Assembly: GCA_964641665.1 (NCBI GenBank)
Contig: CAZXKO010000097.1
Span: 11,279 to 75,278 of the forward strand
Source: Gp1-AA133 sp964641665
Lineage (GTDB): Bacteria > Acidobacteriota > Terriglobia > Terriglobales > Acidobacteriaceae
Reading direction: 5' to 3'
DNA length: 64,000 nucleotides
A program made the position numbers and the translations under genes. Positions 16,527 through 25,977 of this stretch are shown piece after piece. How positions within the stretch are numbered: position 1 is the stretch's first letter; each line of letters begins with the position of its first letter. The notes under the pieces were generated by a model that had not been told where the DNA came from, did not search any database, and worked only from the letters and a program-made list of their open reading frames with translations.

Positions 16527-17852
16527 CTACGGGTACAGCCGGTGCAACGTCCGCGGAAACGGAATCGTCTCGCGCACATGCTCGAGACCGCAAATCCACG
16601 CCACCGCCCGCTCAATGCCCATGCCGAAGCCGGAGTGCGGAACGCCGCCGAACTTCCGCAGATCGAGATACCACTTGAAAGCCTCTTCGGGCAGGCCATG
16701 CTCGTGGATGCGCTGCAACAGCAACTCGTACGAGGCCATGCGCTGCGACCCGCCGATGATTTCGCCGTATCCTTCGGGCGCGAGCACGTCGACGCACAAA
16801 GCAAGGTCTGGCCGCTGCGGGTCCGGCTCCATGTAAAAGGCCTTCACTTTCGCCGGATAGCGATGGATCATCAACGGCCGCTCAAACTGCGCCGAGAGGT
16901 AGGTCTCGTCGGGCGAGCCCAGGTCGCCGCCCCACTCGAACATGTTTTCGAGCGCGCCTTTGGCGAAGCCTTCCTGCAGACGCTCGACCGCTTCGTCATA
17001 GGTAATCCGCGGAAACGGGGCGTCGATCTTTTCAAGCTTGCCGACGTCGCGTCCAATGGTCTGTAAATCGGCGCGGCGTTTTTCCAGGCAGCGTTTCACG
17101 ATGAAGCTGATGAACTCCTCGGCGAGCGCCATCAAATCGTCGAGATTCGCGTAGGCGATTTCGGGTTCGACCATCCAGAACTCGGTGAGATGACGTCGCG
17201 TCTTCGACTTCTCCGCGCGGAACGTCGGCCCGAACGAGTACACCTTACCGAGGGCCATCGCGGTGGCTTCGATGTAAAGCTGGCCGGACTGCGTGAGGTA
17301 CGCCTGCTCTTCGAAATAATCCACCGGGAACAGCGTGGTCGTGCCCTCGCAAGCCGCGGGCGTGAGAATCGGCGGATCGGTGAGCGTGAAGCCGCGCTCG
17401 TCGAAGAAATCACGCGCCGCCTTGATGATCTCTGCCCGCACCCGCAGAATCGACGCCTGCCGCGGCGAGCGGATCCAGAGATGCCGGTGCTCCATCAGGA
17501 AATCGACGCCGTGCTCCTTGGGCGTGATGGGGTAGGGATCAGTCTCGGGAACTTTCTGCAACACCTGCACATTCGACACGTCGAGCTCGTACCCACCGGG
17601 CGCGCGCTTGTCGGCGCGGACTTTGCCCTCGACGATGACGCTCGACTCCTGCGTCAGGCCTTTCAGCGCATCGAACACCTCGGGCGCAACCGCGTTCTTG
17701 GGAACAACGCCCTGGATCTGGCCGCTGCCGTCACGAAAAATCGGGAACAGCAGCTTCCCGCTCTCGCGCAGGTTATAGAGCCAGCCTCGAATGGTGACCG
17801 ACTGGCCGTCGAACTTACCGATTTCAGCGATGGTCGCTACGGGAGAGGACAT
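16527..17852 (-). CDS. asnS: Asparaginyl-tRNA synthetase
   Basis: 441 residues. An N-terminal OB fold (VTIRGWLYNLRESGKLLFPI) is followed by the class II core: motif 2-like FRAEKSKTRRHLTEFWMVEP and motif 3 GFGMGIERAVAWICGLEHVR, ending RTLHRLYP. The lack of the extra GAD-type insertion and the sequence EIAYANLDDLM fit AsnS rather than bacterial AspS. It charges tRNA-Asn in the cytoplasm. The presence of AsnS suggests the cell need not rely on the transamidation route for Asn-tRNA. The reading frame is intact. Confidence 0.93.
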   Translation of the reverse strand: MSSPVATIAEIGKFDGQSVTIRGWLYNLRESGKLLFPIFRDGSGQIQGVVPKNAVAPEVFDALKGLTQESSVIVEGKVRADKRAPGGYELDVSNVQVLQKVPETDPYPITPKEHGVDFLMEHRHLWIRSPRQASILRVRAEIIKAARDFFDERGFTLTDPPILTPAACEGTTTLFPVDYFEEQAYLTQSGQLYIEATAMALGKVYSFGPTFRAEKSKTRRHLTEFWMVEPEIAYANLDDLMALAEEFISFIVKRCLEKRRADLQTIGRDVGKLEKIDAPFPRITYDEAVERLQEGFAKGALENMFEWGGDLGSPDETYLSAQFERPLMIHRYPAKVKAFYMEPDPQRPDLALCVDVLAPEGYGEIIGGSQRMASYELLLQRIHEHGLPEEAFKWYLDLRKFGGVPHSGFGMGIERAVAWICGLEHVRETIPFPRTLHRLYP

Positions 17853-17880
17853 AAGATCGATTGGTGATTGTAAAACGCGC

Positions 17881-18702
17881 TCACGCTGTTTCCAGCTTGT
17901 CGAACGCCGCTCCCATCTTCTCCAGCGGATTCACTTTCTCGTCGCTCTCGATTTCCAGAAGCAAGGGCGGCGTCTGCGGCGCGCTGCGCAACAGTTCCAT
18001 CGCCTCTTTCCAGTTGATGGAGCCTTCGCCCGGCCACAGGTGCGAATCCTTGTCCTTCGCGTTGTCGTGCACGTGAGTGGAGCGCACGTGCGGCTTCGCG
18101 ATCTCGAACGCCTCCGCCACATTGCTCATGATGTGCGCGTGCCCGAAGTCGAAGCAAACCCCCACATCCTCGAAGTGCGATGCCTGAATGAACTCCACCA
18201 GCTTGTCGGGAGTGGACAGCTCATTGGGGATATTTTCGAGCAGGATGCGCACGCCCAGCGGCTTGGCAAACGCCCGCAAGTGTTCCACGGATGTCATGGC
18301 TGCTTCGAACTTCCGCTCATCAAACGACTCGTTGCTCGTTCCCAAATGCTGCACCAGGAAGCGGAATGGAATCTGCTCGGCGATTTCGAGCGCGCGTTTG
18401 ATCTCGTCCATGGCTTCAATGCGGCCGGCACGGTCGGTGGAGGCCACATTGACCGGAGGAGCGCCTGTGCGCCCGAATTCGTAATCCCCGTACAGCGGCG
18501 AGTGCACCGAATTCAACGGGATGCCGCTCGAGCGAAACCAGTCAGCGATCTCGCGCACGTGCTGTTTTCGGTTCGCGTAATCGATATGTTGACGGGCGGC
18601 GAAAATCTCGATGGCCTGCGCCCCGCTATTCTTGAGGCCGTCCAGAAGGCCGGGGTGCAACCGTTCTTTCACGTAGAGGTAAGTTGAAACCGCCTTTTGC
18701 AT
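17881..18702 (-). CDS. Sugar phosphate isomerase/epimerase-like TIM-barrel protein
   Basis: 273 residues of the xylose-isomerase-like TIM barrel / AP endonuclease 2 superfamily. Metal-ligand candidates are in FLVQHLGTSNE, ILLENIPNELS, VGVCFDFGHAHIM and STHVHDNAKDKDSHLWPGEG, ending with PLLLEIES. All positions expected for the metal site are present. The substrate cannot be told from sequence. It lies just upstream of asnS on the same strand with a 28-base gap. Confidence 0.85.
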   Translation of the reverse strand: MQKAVSTYLYVKERLHPGLLDGLKNSGAQAIEIFAARQHIDYANRKQHVREIADWFRSSGIPLNSVHSPLYGDYEFGRTGAPPVNVASTDRAGRIEAMDEIKRALEIAEQIPFRFLVQHLGTSNESFDERKFEAAMTSVEHLRAFAKPLGVRILLENIPNELSTPDKLVEFIQASHFEDVGVCFDFGHAHIMSNVAEAFEIAKPHVRSTHVHDNAKDKDSHLWPGEGSINWKEAMELLRSAPQTPPLLLEIESDEKVNPLEKMGAAFDKLETA

Positions 18703-18753
18703 CGTGGCCTCTCTGCCCTACAAAAAGCTCAAAGCTCTAACCCAAAGCTTGCC

Positions 18754-20490
18754 CTAGAAGCCTACCGCTTTCCCGTTATTCCTGCCGTCGCTGGCACCCA
18801 GGCGTTCGCCCGTCTTCGGGTCTACCTCGATGCATTCGCCATCGCCCCAGAGATGTTCCATCTTAAACTTATGTCCCTTGGCGCGCAGGATCACCAAGGT
18901 GTCGGGCGATATACGATCTTCTGCCTGGATCTCATCGGGAAGCCACTGGTGATGAAAACGCGGTGCATTCACCGCTTCCTGGATATCCATTCCAAAATTC
19001 ACCACCGCCATCAAGACATTCGCAATCGTGGAGATGATTGTCGGCCCGCCCGGCGATCCCAGCACCAGAAACAGTTTGCCATCTTTCAGCACGACCGTGG
19101 GAGTCATTGCCGACAGCGGACGCTTCCCCGGGCCAATCGCATTCGCGGGCCCCTGGATCAGCCCGTAGGCGTTGGGCACTCCCTGCTTCGAAGTGAAGTC
19201 GTCCATCTCATCGTTCAGCAGGAAACCTAGACCTTCCGCCGTCACTCGCGACCCGAAAGAATCGTTCAAAGTAGTGGTAACCGCGACCGCATTCCCCGCC
19301 GGATCCACCACCGAATAGTGCGTGGTGTTCTCCGGCTCACGCACGGGGGCGAGATCCAGGGGATGCGATTTCGCGTACTCCTCGAGTTCGTTGAATACGG
19401 CCGGCCGCTGCAGGTCTTTGCTAACGCTGGCGTGAGCCGGATCGATGGAATCCCGCCAGCCTGCGGCGTATTTCTTGGCGATGAGCTGCGCCACCGGAAT
19501 CTTCGCGAAATCCGGATCGCCGAGGAATTCCGCGCGATCGAAAAACGCCCGCCGATATGCTTCTACCGCAAGGTGGATGGCGCTGGCCGAACCCGCGCCG
19601 AACTTGGCCAGATCGTAGCCTTCCAGAATATTCAGGATCTCCACCAGCGCAATCCCGCCCGAGGAAGGAGGCGGCGCGCTGATGATGTCGTATTCGCGGT
19701 AGGTGCCGCGGATCGGTTTGCGCTCCTTCACCTCGTACCCAGCCAGATCCTCGGCGGTCACCAACCCTCCGCCCTTGTGAATGCTGGCGGCTAGCTCGCG
19801 CGCCATAGACCCGCGATAGAACTCGTCGGGATCCTTCGCAATCCGTTCCAGCGTTCGTGCCAGCTCCGGCTGGCGAAAGGTCTCGCCTGGCTTGTAGTAG
19901 TTCCCGTCGCGCTGGAAGATGCGCTTGGACTCGGGGAACTTCGCGAGGTCATCGTCGCGAAAATCCTTCGCGTCTTCCCATGCGAGGGCGTAGCCGTCGT
20001 GCGCCAGCCTGATCGCCGGCGCCATCACCTGCGCCAGCGGGAGTTTTCCGTAATTCTTTTGTGCGTACGCCAAGCCCGCGACCGAGCCGGGCACGCCGAT
20101 CGCCTTGTATCCGACGAGGCTGGCGTTCTCGATCACGTTGCCTTGCGCATCGAGATACATGTCGGCGGTGGCGGCCGCGGGCGCCTTCTCGCGGTAATCT
20201 ACAAAGTGGGTGACGCCATCGGCCATGCGGATCAGCATGAAGCCCCCGCCGCCCAAATTCCCCGCCTGCGGATGCACCACCGCTAGCGCGAACCCAGTGG
20301 CCACGGCCGCATCCACCGCGTTGCCGCCCGACTGCATGATCTGGACGCCAACCTGTGACGCGAGTTCGTGAACACTCGCCACCATGGCGTGGGGAGCGTG
20401 CACGGGGCGCATCGACGCAGCCCGCCCTGCCCTCGCCAGTGAGACCACCACCAGCAGTTCAACCAGCAGGCTTTGACGGGATCGCATCAA
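18754..20490 (-). CDS. ggt: Gamma-glutamyltransferase
   Basis: 578 residues, the usual length of a Ggt precursor. It has a hydrophobic N-terminus (LLVELLVVVSLARAGRA), GGNAVDAAVATGFALAVVHP, GGGGFMLIR, and the autoprocessing site NTTHYSVVDPAGNAVAVTTT, whose first Thr after Asn becomes the catalytic nucleophile. Later come LNDEMDDFTSK and PLSAMTPTVVLKDGKLFLVL. The enzyme is exported and cleaves glutathione and other gamma-glutamyl compounds. The precursor would split into large and small subunits at about residue 390. Confidence 0.93.
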   Translation of the reverse strand: MMRSRQSLLVELLVVVSLARAGRAASMRPVHAPHAMVASVHELASQVGVQIMQSGGNAVDAAVATGFALAVVHPQAGNLGGGGFMLIRMADGVTHFVDYREKAPAAATADMYLDAQGNVIENASLVGYKAIGVPGSVAGLAYAQKNYGKLPLAQVMAPAIRLAHDGYALAWEDAKDFRDDDLAKFPESKRIFQRDGNYYKPGETFRQPELARTLERIAKDPDEFYRGSMARELAASIHKGGGLVTAEDLAGYEVKERKPIRGTYREYDIISAPPPSSGGIALVEILNILEGYDLAKFGAGSASAIHLAVEAYRRAFFDRAEFLGDPDFAKIPVAQLIAKKYAAGWRDSIDPAHASVSKDLQRPAVFNELEEYAKSHPLDLAPVREPENTTHYSVVDPAGNAVAVTTTLNDSFGSRVTAEGLGFLLNDEMDDFTSKQGVPNAYGLIQGPANAIGPGKRPLSAMTPTVVLKDGKLFLVLGSPGGPTIISTIANVLMAVVNFGMDIQEAVNAPRFHHQWLPDEIQAEDRISPDTLVILRAKGHKFKMEHLWGDGECIEVDPKTGERLGASDGRNNGKAVGF

Positions 20491-20624
20491 ATAGGAGTTT
20501 GTAGAAATGGCTTTAGCCGCTACGTTTGAAGTCTTTCACAGTCCGCAGCCAGCTTCCAGAGTCGAGCCCGGGGCAGACCTTTGAGGCTAGCCCAGTGCGC
20601 AAGAGGGAGTCAAATCCCCCAAGT

Positions 20625-21953
20625 TCACGCCGTCGCCAACTTCTTCTCCATATCCTCCAGCGTGATGTTCTTGGTTTCAGGATAGACGAACAGCACCACG
20701 AAGAACTGCAGCACCATCATGGCTGCAAAGAAGACAAACGGAGCGGCTTTCGACGACGCTGCGACGACGGGGAACAGGAACGAAATCAGCGCGTTCATGA
20801 TCCAGTGGGTGGCGCTGCCCAGGCCCTGCCCCTTGGCCCGCACCGCCGTGGGGAAAACTTCCCCGATGTAAACCCAGATGACCGAACCTTGCGAGAACGC
20901 GAACGCGGCGATGAATCCGATCAGCAGCCAGAGCAGCCAGCCTTCATGGCGTCCCGACCAGAACACTGCAGCTACCCCCGCCAGGCACGCCGCGGTTCCC
21001 ACTGATCCGATGAGCAGCAAGACCCGCCGCCCGACACGATCGATGATCGACATGGCCAGCATGGTGAACAGCAGGTTGGTTGCCCCGATGGCCACGGCCT
21101 GCAAGTCCGACGACACCTTGCTGAACCCGGCACGGGCAAAAATGTCGTTCAGGTAATAAAGGATGGCGTTGATCCCGGAAAGTTGGTTGAACATCGCGAT
21201 CGAGACCGCCAGGAATACCGGGAGCTGCGTCCGGGCCGAGAACAGGCGCTCCTTGCCCTGCTGCTGTTCGAGTCGCAGAGCTGAAGCCATGGCTTCCAGC
21301 TCCGCGTCAATATTTTCTTCTCCGATTTGCTCCAGCACGTCGCGCGCCTCGGTCGTGCGGCCCATCATGGCAAGCCAGCGCGGGCTGCGCGGAATCCGGA
21401 ACAACATCAGAAAGAAGAACGCAGCCGGCACCGCCGAAACTCCCAGCTTCCACCGCCACTCGGTGGCGCCCCCGTGCGTCAGGCCGACCACGTAGTTCGA
21501 GAAATACGCCAGCAGAATTCCACCCACCACGTTGAACTGAAAGAATCCAACCAGGCGGCCGCGCCACTGCGCCGGCGCAATTTCCGCGATGTACATCGGC
21601 CCCAACACCGACGAGCCGCCAACCGCCAATCCCACGATAAACCGCGCACCCACCAGCAACGACCAGGTCGGGGCAAGCGCGCAGCCCAGCGCGGAAACCA
21701 GATACAGGACGGCGAGCACGCGCAGGCTGTTGCGCCGCCCAAAGCGGTCGCCGGGAATGCTGGCGAGCAGGGCGCCCAGCACCGTCCCCCACAGCGCGAT
21801 CGAAACGGTGAACCCCAGTCCGCTGGGAGTCAGTTCAAAGGCGCGCTTCAGCTGACTGGTGGCCCCCGCGATCACCGCCGTGTCGAACCCAAACAGCAGT
21901 CCGCCTAGAGCCGCCACCACCGTGCTTTTTACCAGTGTGGAGTTCAGCGCCAT
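20625..21953 (-). CDS. MFS sugar porter (sugar:H+ symporter)
   Basis: 442 residues, 12 hydrophobic segments. Sugar-porter signatures are all present: GFDTAVIAGA in helix 1, DRFGRRNSLR, RFIVGLAVGGSSVLGPMYIA, PRSPRWLAMMGR, QLSGINAILYY, DRVGRRVLLL and the end PETKNITLEDMEKK. It overlaps the ROK sugar kinase gene by 10 bp, so transport and phosphorylation of one sugar are probably coupled. Xylose, glucose or fructose are candidates. Confidence 0.92.
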   Translation of the reverse strand: MALNSTLVKSTVVAALGGLLFGFDTAVIAGATSQLKRAFELTPSGLGFTVSIALWGTVLGALLASIPGDRFGRRNSLRVLAVLYLVSALGCALAPTWSLLVGARFIVGLAVGGSSVLGPMYIAEIAPAQWRGRLVGFFQFNVVGGILLAYFSNYVVGLTHGGATEWRWKLGVSAVPAAFFFLMLFRIPRSPRWLAMMGRTTEARDVLEQIGEENIDAELEAMASALRLEQQQGKERLFSARTQLPVFLAVSIAMFNQLSGINAILYYLNDIFARAGFSKVSSDLQAVAIGATNLLFTMLAMSIIDRVGRRVLLLIGSVGTAACLAGVAAVFWSGRHEGWLLWLLIGFIAAFAFSQGSVIWVYIGEVFPTAVRAKGQGLGSATHWIMNALISFLFPVVAASSKAAPFVFFAAMMVLQFFVVLFVYPETKNITLEDMEKKLATA

Positions 21954-22885
21954 TCATCTTCTCCTGCCAGCGGCGCCGCGATGCCGGCGTTCGCATTGCG
22001 ATAGATGTGTTCCGCCAGCACCATGGCGCCCAGCACTCCCGCGCGCTTACTCAGTTGCGGCGGCACGACGTAGTGGTCAATGTCATCCAATATCGCGCTC
22101 GCTCGAATGTAGCCGTTCAAGACCAGCGTCAGCTCTCGCCGCACTATCGGGAAAAGGTGCTCCTGCTGCATGACACCGCCTCCGAGCACGATTCGTTCCG
22201 GCGAAAGCGTGCAAACCCACGCGGCCAGGCCGAGAGCAAGATAGTGCGCCTCCAGCTTCCAGCCCGCATGATCCGCCGGCAGTTTCTCCGCTGGCATACC
22301 CCACCGGGCCAGCATCGCCGGACCCGAAGCGAGCCCTTCCAGGCAATCGCGATGATACGGGCAGCCGCCGGGATAAGGATCGGCTGCAAGGTCATGCGGG
22401 ATCGGAATGTGCCCCATCTCAGGATGCACCAGACCGTGTATGACTTCCCCGTTGACGATGGCGCCGCCGCCAATCCCCGTGCCGACTGTCAGGTAAATAA
22501 AATTCGGAATGCCACGGCCCGCGCCCCAGCGCGCTTCCCCGGCCGCTGCCGCGTTCACGTCGGTATCAAACCCGACCGGCACTCCCAGCGCTCGCGCGAT
22601 TGTCCCGGCGAGATCGTACTGTTGCCAACCCGGCTTCGGCGTCGACGTAATGTAGCCGAAGGTGGGCGACTCCTGACGCAGGTCTACCGGACCGAAAGAC
22701 CCGATGCCAACGGCGCTCAAGCGCGATCCGGCTTCCGCGCGAAAAAAAGCGACAATCTTGTCGAGGGTTTCTGCCGGCGTGAGGGTCGGAAAGGTCGCCA
22801 GCCGCAGATCATCGGGACCGGTCCCGACGCCGCAAACAAACTTCGTGCCGCCCGCCTCAATGCATCCAAAGACGCTCACCCGCAC
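21944..22885 (-). CDS. ROK-family sugar kinase, probably fructokinase
   Basis: 313 residues. ATP-binding FGCIEAGGTKFVCGVG at the N-terminus, GFDTDVNAAAAGEARWGAG with the catalytic Asp region, VGTGIGGGAIVNGEVIHGL, and the zinc-site variant GGCPYHRDCLEGLASGPA, which is the spacing seen in fructokinases of the Mak/ScrK kind rather than in glucokinases. It overlaps the downstream sugar porter by 10 bp, giving a two-gene operon for uptake and phosphorylation. Confidence 0.88.
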   Translation of the reverse strand: MRVSVFGCIEAGGTKFVCGVGTGPDDLRLATFPTLTPAETLDKIVAFFRAEAGSRLSAVGIGSFGPVDLRQESPTFGYITSTPKPGWQQYDLAGTIARALGVPVGFDTDVNAAAAGEARWGAGRGIPNFIYLTVGTGIGGGAIVNGEVIHGLVHPEMGHIPIPHDLAADPYPGGCPYHRDCLEGLASGPAMLARWGMPAEKLPADHAGWKLEAHYLALGLAAWVCTLSPERIVLGGGVMQQEHLFPIVRRELTLVLNGYIRASAILDDIDHYVVPPQLSKRAGVLGAMVLAEHIYRNANAGIAAPLAGEDEWR

Positions 22886-22967
22886 CTCGCGCCGGTCAGT
22901 GTTTCACAACTGCCCATTTCGTGGAAGGAGTTCCCGCGAAGACCCGACTTGCGGAAAGCCAGTGGGA

Positions 22968-23345
22968 TCAAGCGCCCACTTTGCGCCTGGGCTTCTTTCG
23001 CGCTGCCCGGACGCGCAGCTTGCAGCCCTTCTTCGGAGCCTTGGCCGCCACCATCTCGTACGATTTCGCAATGAGGTCTTTCAACTCGGGGTCGGCAAGA
23101 GCATCCAGCTGATCGAGCATCACCCACTTGTAGCGCCCTACGTACGGCGCTGGGCGGATGTCCTCGCGTTCCACGAGTTCCGCGAAGTCATCGGGCGTGC
23201 ACTTGAAGCACAAGCGAGAATTGTCGAGCCCCAGCGTCACAAAAATCTTGCCGGCTATTTTGAAGCAGAGATCGTCGCCCCACTGCAGGTTCTCCGTCGC
23301 GCGCGGGAACGCGAGACAAAAGGCGCGGATGGAATCCACGTTCAT
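22968..23345 (-). CDS. MmcQ/YjbR-family protein
   Basis: 125 residues starting MNVDSIRAFCLAFPRATENL, then QWGDDLCFKIAGKIFVTLGL, FKCTPDDFAELVER, and KWVMLDQLDALADPELKDLI. This is the YjbR/MmcQ fold (DUF419), related to the DNA-binding double-wing. The C-terminus is Lys/Arg-rich (RVRAARKKPRRK), which fits nucleic-acid binding. Biological role unknown. Confidence 0.88.
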   Translation of the reverse strand: MNVDSIRAFCLAFPRATENLQWGDDLCFKIAGKIFVTLGLDNSRLCFKCTPDDFAELVEREDIRPAPYVGRYKWVMLDQLDALADPELKDLIAKSYEMVAAKAPKKGCKLRVRAARKKPRRKVGA

Positions 23346-23425
23346 GTCGATTTCCGATTTGCGATTGTCGATTTCCGATTTTCCTAGTTCGCCGAAAATC
23401 GGAAATCGCCAGCCGGCAATCCGTT
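23343..23425. repeat. Low-complexity intergenic repeat
   Basis: Tandem-like units CGATTTCCGATTTGCGATTG and their inverse (AAATCGGAAATCGCC) just upstream of the YjbR-like gene; the same type as 16424-16525. Confidence 0.6.
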
Positions 23426-23437
23426 AGCAGCGTTGTT

Positions 23438-24265
23438 TCAACCCACAACCGGAAAGCTCTTGATCACCGTAGCCTTGCTGTAGGCGATCCGAAACCCCAG
23501 CCGAACGCAGTTCCGCTCCGAAATGCTTCCGCCCTGGGTGACCACCACGATCAGTTCACATCCCGCTTCCGCGGCCGCTTGCATTCGCGTCTGCAGAAGG
23601 GCTGTCTGGATGCCGCGCCCGCGAAACTCCGGCAGCGTCCCCGCGCCGAACAACGCAAACACCCGGTGTTCCGCGACGATACGCCCAGCCGCGGCAGCCA
23701 CCGGATTTTCGTCCACCGAGGCCACAAAGGTCAACGAACCCGGAAACCGGAACAGCGGGGCGAGCATCTCCGCGAACCCCTCCGGCGCGTTGCCCTTCTC
23801 GAAGAAACTGCGCGACACGATGTCTGAAAACAGTCCCGCTCCCTCAGGCTTCCCGGGCCGGATCGACACTCCCGCCGGCACCCGGACGGTCGTCCCCCCA
23901 GGTTCCAGCGGTAGGTACAGCACGTTGTTCAATTCCGCGATCCCGTATCCGCGCGCCTTCACCAACTCGAGCAGGCTCGGGTCGGTCAGCGGACAGATAT
24001 CCAGTTGCGCCGGGGCGCCGTGCGATCGGTAGAACGCCTCCAGCCGGTCCAGATCCTCGGCCTTGACCGGACCATGGAAGCCCATTCCCGCCGCGTGCCC
24101 AATCGGCGAGTTCAGGCCCGCAAACATCATGTGACCGCCGCAAATCGGTTCGAACGCCGCCCCCATCTCCGGCCGTATCTCCTGGTACATGCGTACACAA
24201 TCGACCTGCGGCATCTCCTCGGCCGATTCCAGTCGGCGCGCGAGTGCCTTGTCCACAAATTGCAT
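23438..24265 (-). CDS. GNAT N-acetyltransferase
   Basis: The start at ATG 24265 (MQFVDKALARRLESAEEMPQ) gives 275 residues. The C-terminal half has a GNAT core: LTFVASVDENPVAAAAGRIV, then the acetyl-CoA loop PEFRGRGIQTALLQTRMQAA, and later ISERNCVRLGFRIAYSKATV. The N-terminal half looks like a degenerate second GNAT-like region. The substrate is unknown. An upstream start at 24352 is possible, but those residues do not resemble the family and there is a good AAGGATTCTTCCC spacing before 24265. Confidence 0.85.
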   Translation of the reverse strand: MQFVDKALARRLESAEEMPQVDCVRMYQEIRPEMGAAFEPICGGHMMFAGLNSPIGHAAGMGFHGPVKAEDLDRLEAFYRSHGAPAQLDICPLTDPSLLELVKARGYGIAELNNVLYLPLEPGGTTVRVPAGVSIRPGKPEGAGLFSDIVSRSFFEKGNAPEGFAEMLAPLFRFPGSLTFVASVDENPVAAAAGRIVAEHRVFALFGAGTLPEFRGRGIQTALLQTRMQAAAEAGCELIVVVTQGGSISERNCVRLGFRIAYSKATVIKSFPVVG

Positions 24266-24377
24266 GGGAAGAATCCTTTCTGGTTGTTCGTTGAAAGTGC
24301 AGGAAGGAGCAGAATCCGGACACCACGCCGCCCGGTTCTTACTCCAGAGCACAACCAGCAGAATTAGCGGACGGCAG

Positions 24378-24563
24378 TCATAGGCAGGCGGCTAGCTTAC
24401 CATGAAGTTGGGAGTTCCGGCTGTGCACCGACGTTCGGGTAGTGGGCCAGTTTGAATTTCGTAACACCTTTGCCAGATAGAACGCTGCGATACACCCGCC
24501 AATACCCACTGCGAGCTTTAGCAATTCGATTAAGAGAACGAAACCCGCCATGACTCCCTGCAT
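24378..24563 (-). CDS. Possible small membrane protein
   Basis: 61 codons: MQGVMAGFVLLIELLKLAVG, then IGGCIAAFYLAKVLRNSN, then a polar tail. One long or two short hydrophobic segments at about residues 5-33. The tail is low quality and may have changed frame. No homologue recognised; it may be chance. Confidence 0.3.
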   Translation of the reverse strand: MQGVMAGFVLLIELLKLAVGIGGCIAAFYLAKVLRNSNWPTTRTSVHSRNSQLHGKLAACL

Positions 24564-24625
24564 CGCTCTTTCGGCCCTGAATGTAGCTCACTACCGACGT
24601 TCGCGAGGCGTTGTGGAAAGCCCTT

Positions 24626-25765
24626 CTACACCTGCTCCCGAGCCTCACCCAGCGTTACATTCAACTCCATCTTCTGCTTCCCGCGGTAAATCGTGACCTT
24701 CACCATATCTCCGGCGCGGTGCGCATTCATCATTTGGGCCAGGTCCTGCTGATCCTGCACGTTCTCCCCATCAATCGCCACGATCAGGTCGCCGCCCAGC
24801 ATGATGGGGATATTCCCCAGGTAGGCGCGCTCCGTCCCACCCCGCAAACCGGCGTGTTCGGCCGCGCCGCCAGGGGTGACTTTCACGACGAGCAGCCCGA
24901 AATCCACCGGCAAGCCCAACTGCTCCGCCAGCTCCGGACCGATGGGAATGGTCTGTACTCCGAGTGCCGGACGCCGCACCCGCCCCAGCGTCACCAGGTC
25001 GTTGAGCACGGCTTTCGCGGTATTGATCGGAATCGCAAAGCCGATGCCGGCGTTCTGACCGACGTTCGAGAGAATCATGGTGTTGATCCCGATCACCTCG
25101 CCGTGCCAGTTCATCAGCGGACCGCCCGAATTCCCCGGATTGATCGCGGCATCGGTCTGAATCGCCTCGTCGATGGTTGCGCCGTTCGGCTCTTTTACCG
25201 GACGGATCGAACTCACGATCCCGCGCGTCATTGTGCCCGCGAGGCCGAAGGGATTCCCGATGGCATACACTTTTTGCCCGACCTGCAGGTTGCGCGAGTC
25301 GCCTAAGACCGCCGGCGTTAGATTCGGGGCCTCAATCTTGATCACCGCCAGATCGTGCGCCGGATCCGTGCCAACAACGGTCGCCCGGAACTTCTTGCGA
25401 TTGTGCATAGTGACTTCGACTTGCCGGGCATCCGCGATCACGTGGTAGTTGGTCAGGACAAGGCCCTTTTTGTCGATGACGAACCCGGAGCCCTGACCCT
25501 CCTGCGGCACCAATCCGTAAAAGAAGTCGAAGGTCACCGCCTTCGACGTGATGTTCACCACGGAGGGGATGTTCTTCCGGTAGACGAGAATGTTGTTCTG
25601 CTCTTCCGCATCCAGTGTCTCGTCACCCGCCGCTTCGGTAATCTCTACCTTGTTGGGCCGGCTGATCCAGTTGGCTGGGTGCATTCGACCCGACCGCCAG
25701 GTCGTGAAGTAGAAGAAAGCTCCCGCCAACACCACCGCCAACGCCACCGGCCGCAATAGCCTCAT
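24626..25765 (-). CDS. HtrA/DegP-type serine protease with PDZ domain
   Basis: The start at ATG 25765 (MRLLRPVALAVVLAGAFFYF), with AAAGGGG just upstream, gives 379 residues. A membrane anchor (about 5-22) is followed by a trypsin-like domain with His in LTNYHVIADA, Asp in DPAHDLAVIKI and Ser in INPGNSGGPL, then one PDZ domain (VKVTPGGAAEHAGLRGGTER to the end). The DegS-like layout (anchor, protease, one PDZ) suggests a periplasmic, membrane-bound quality-control or signalling protease. No sigma-E system is seen nearby. Confidence 0.93.
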   Translation of the reverse strand: MRLLRPVALAVVLAGAFFYFTTWRSGRMHPANWISRPNKVEITEAAGDETLDAEEQNNILVYRKNIPSVVNITSKAVTFDFFYGLVPQEGQGSGFVIDKKGLVLTNYHVIADARQVEVTMHNRKKFRATVVGTDPAHDLAVIKIEAPNLTPAVLGDSRNLQVGQKVYAIGNPFGLAGTMTRGIVSSIRPVKEPNGATIDEAIQTDAAINPGNSGGPLMNWHGEVIGINTMILSNVGQNAGIGFAIPINTAKAVLNDLVTLGRVRRPALGVQTIPIGPELAEQLGLPVDFGLLVVKVTPGGAAEHAGLRGGTERAYLGNIPIMLGGDLIVAIDGENVQDQQDLAQMMNAHRAGDMVKVTIYRGKQKMELNVTLGEAREQV

Positions 25766-25977
25766 ACATCCCCTTTGCGCTAAAACGCGCATTCCGACGT
25801 GTTCGATCTGTGCTGCTTCAATTCTAAACAAGGAACTCGGACTCGCGCAGGATTCCACCTGCCCCGTCGGGAAATCGAGGGTCGCTAATATCCCCGTGAG
25901 GGGAGGTACGCAAATTCACACTGCCCAGTTCGAAACGGCAAAAACCGGGCCGGATCAGCACATTCCGTGCCCAGTTC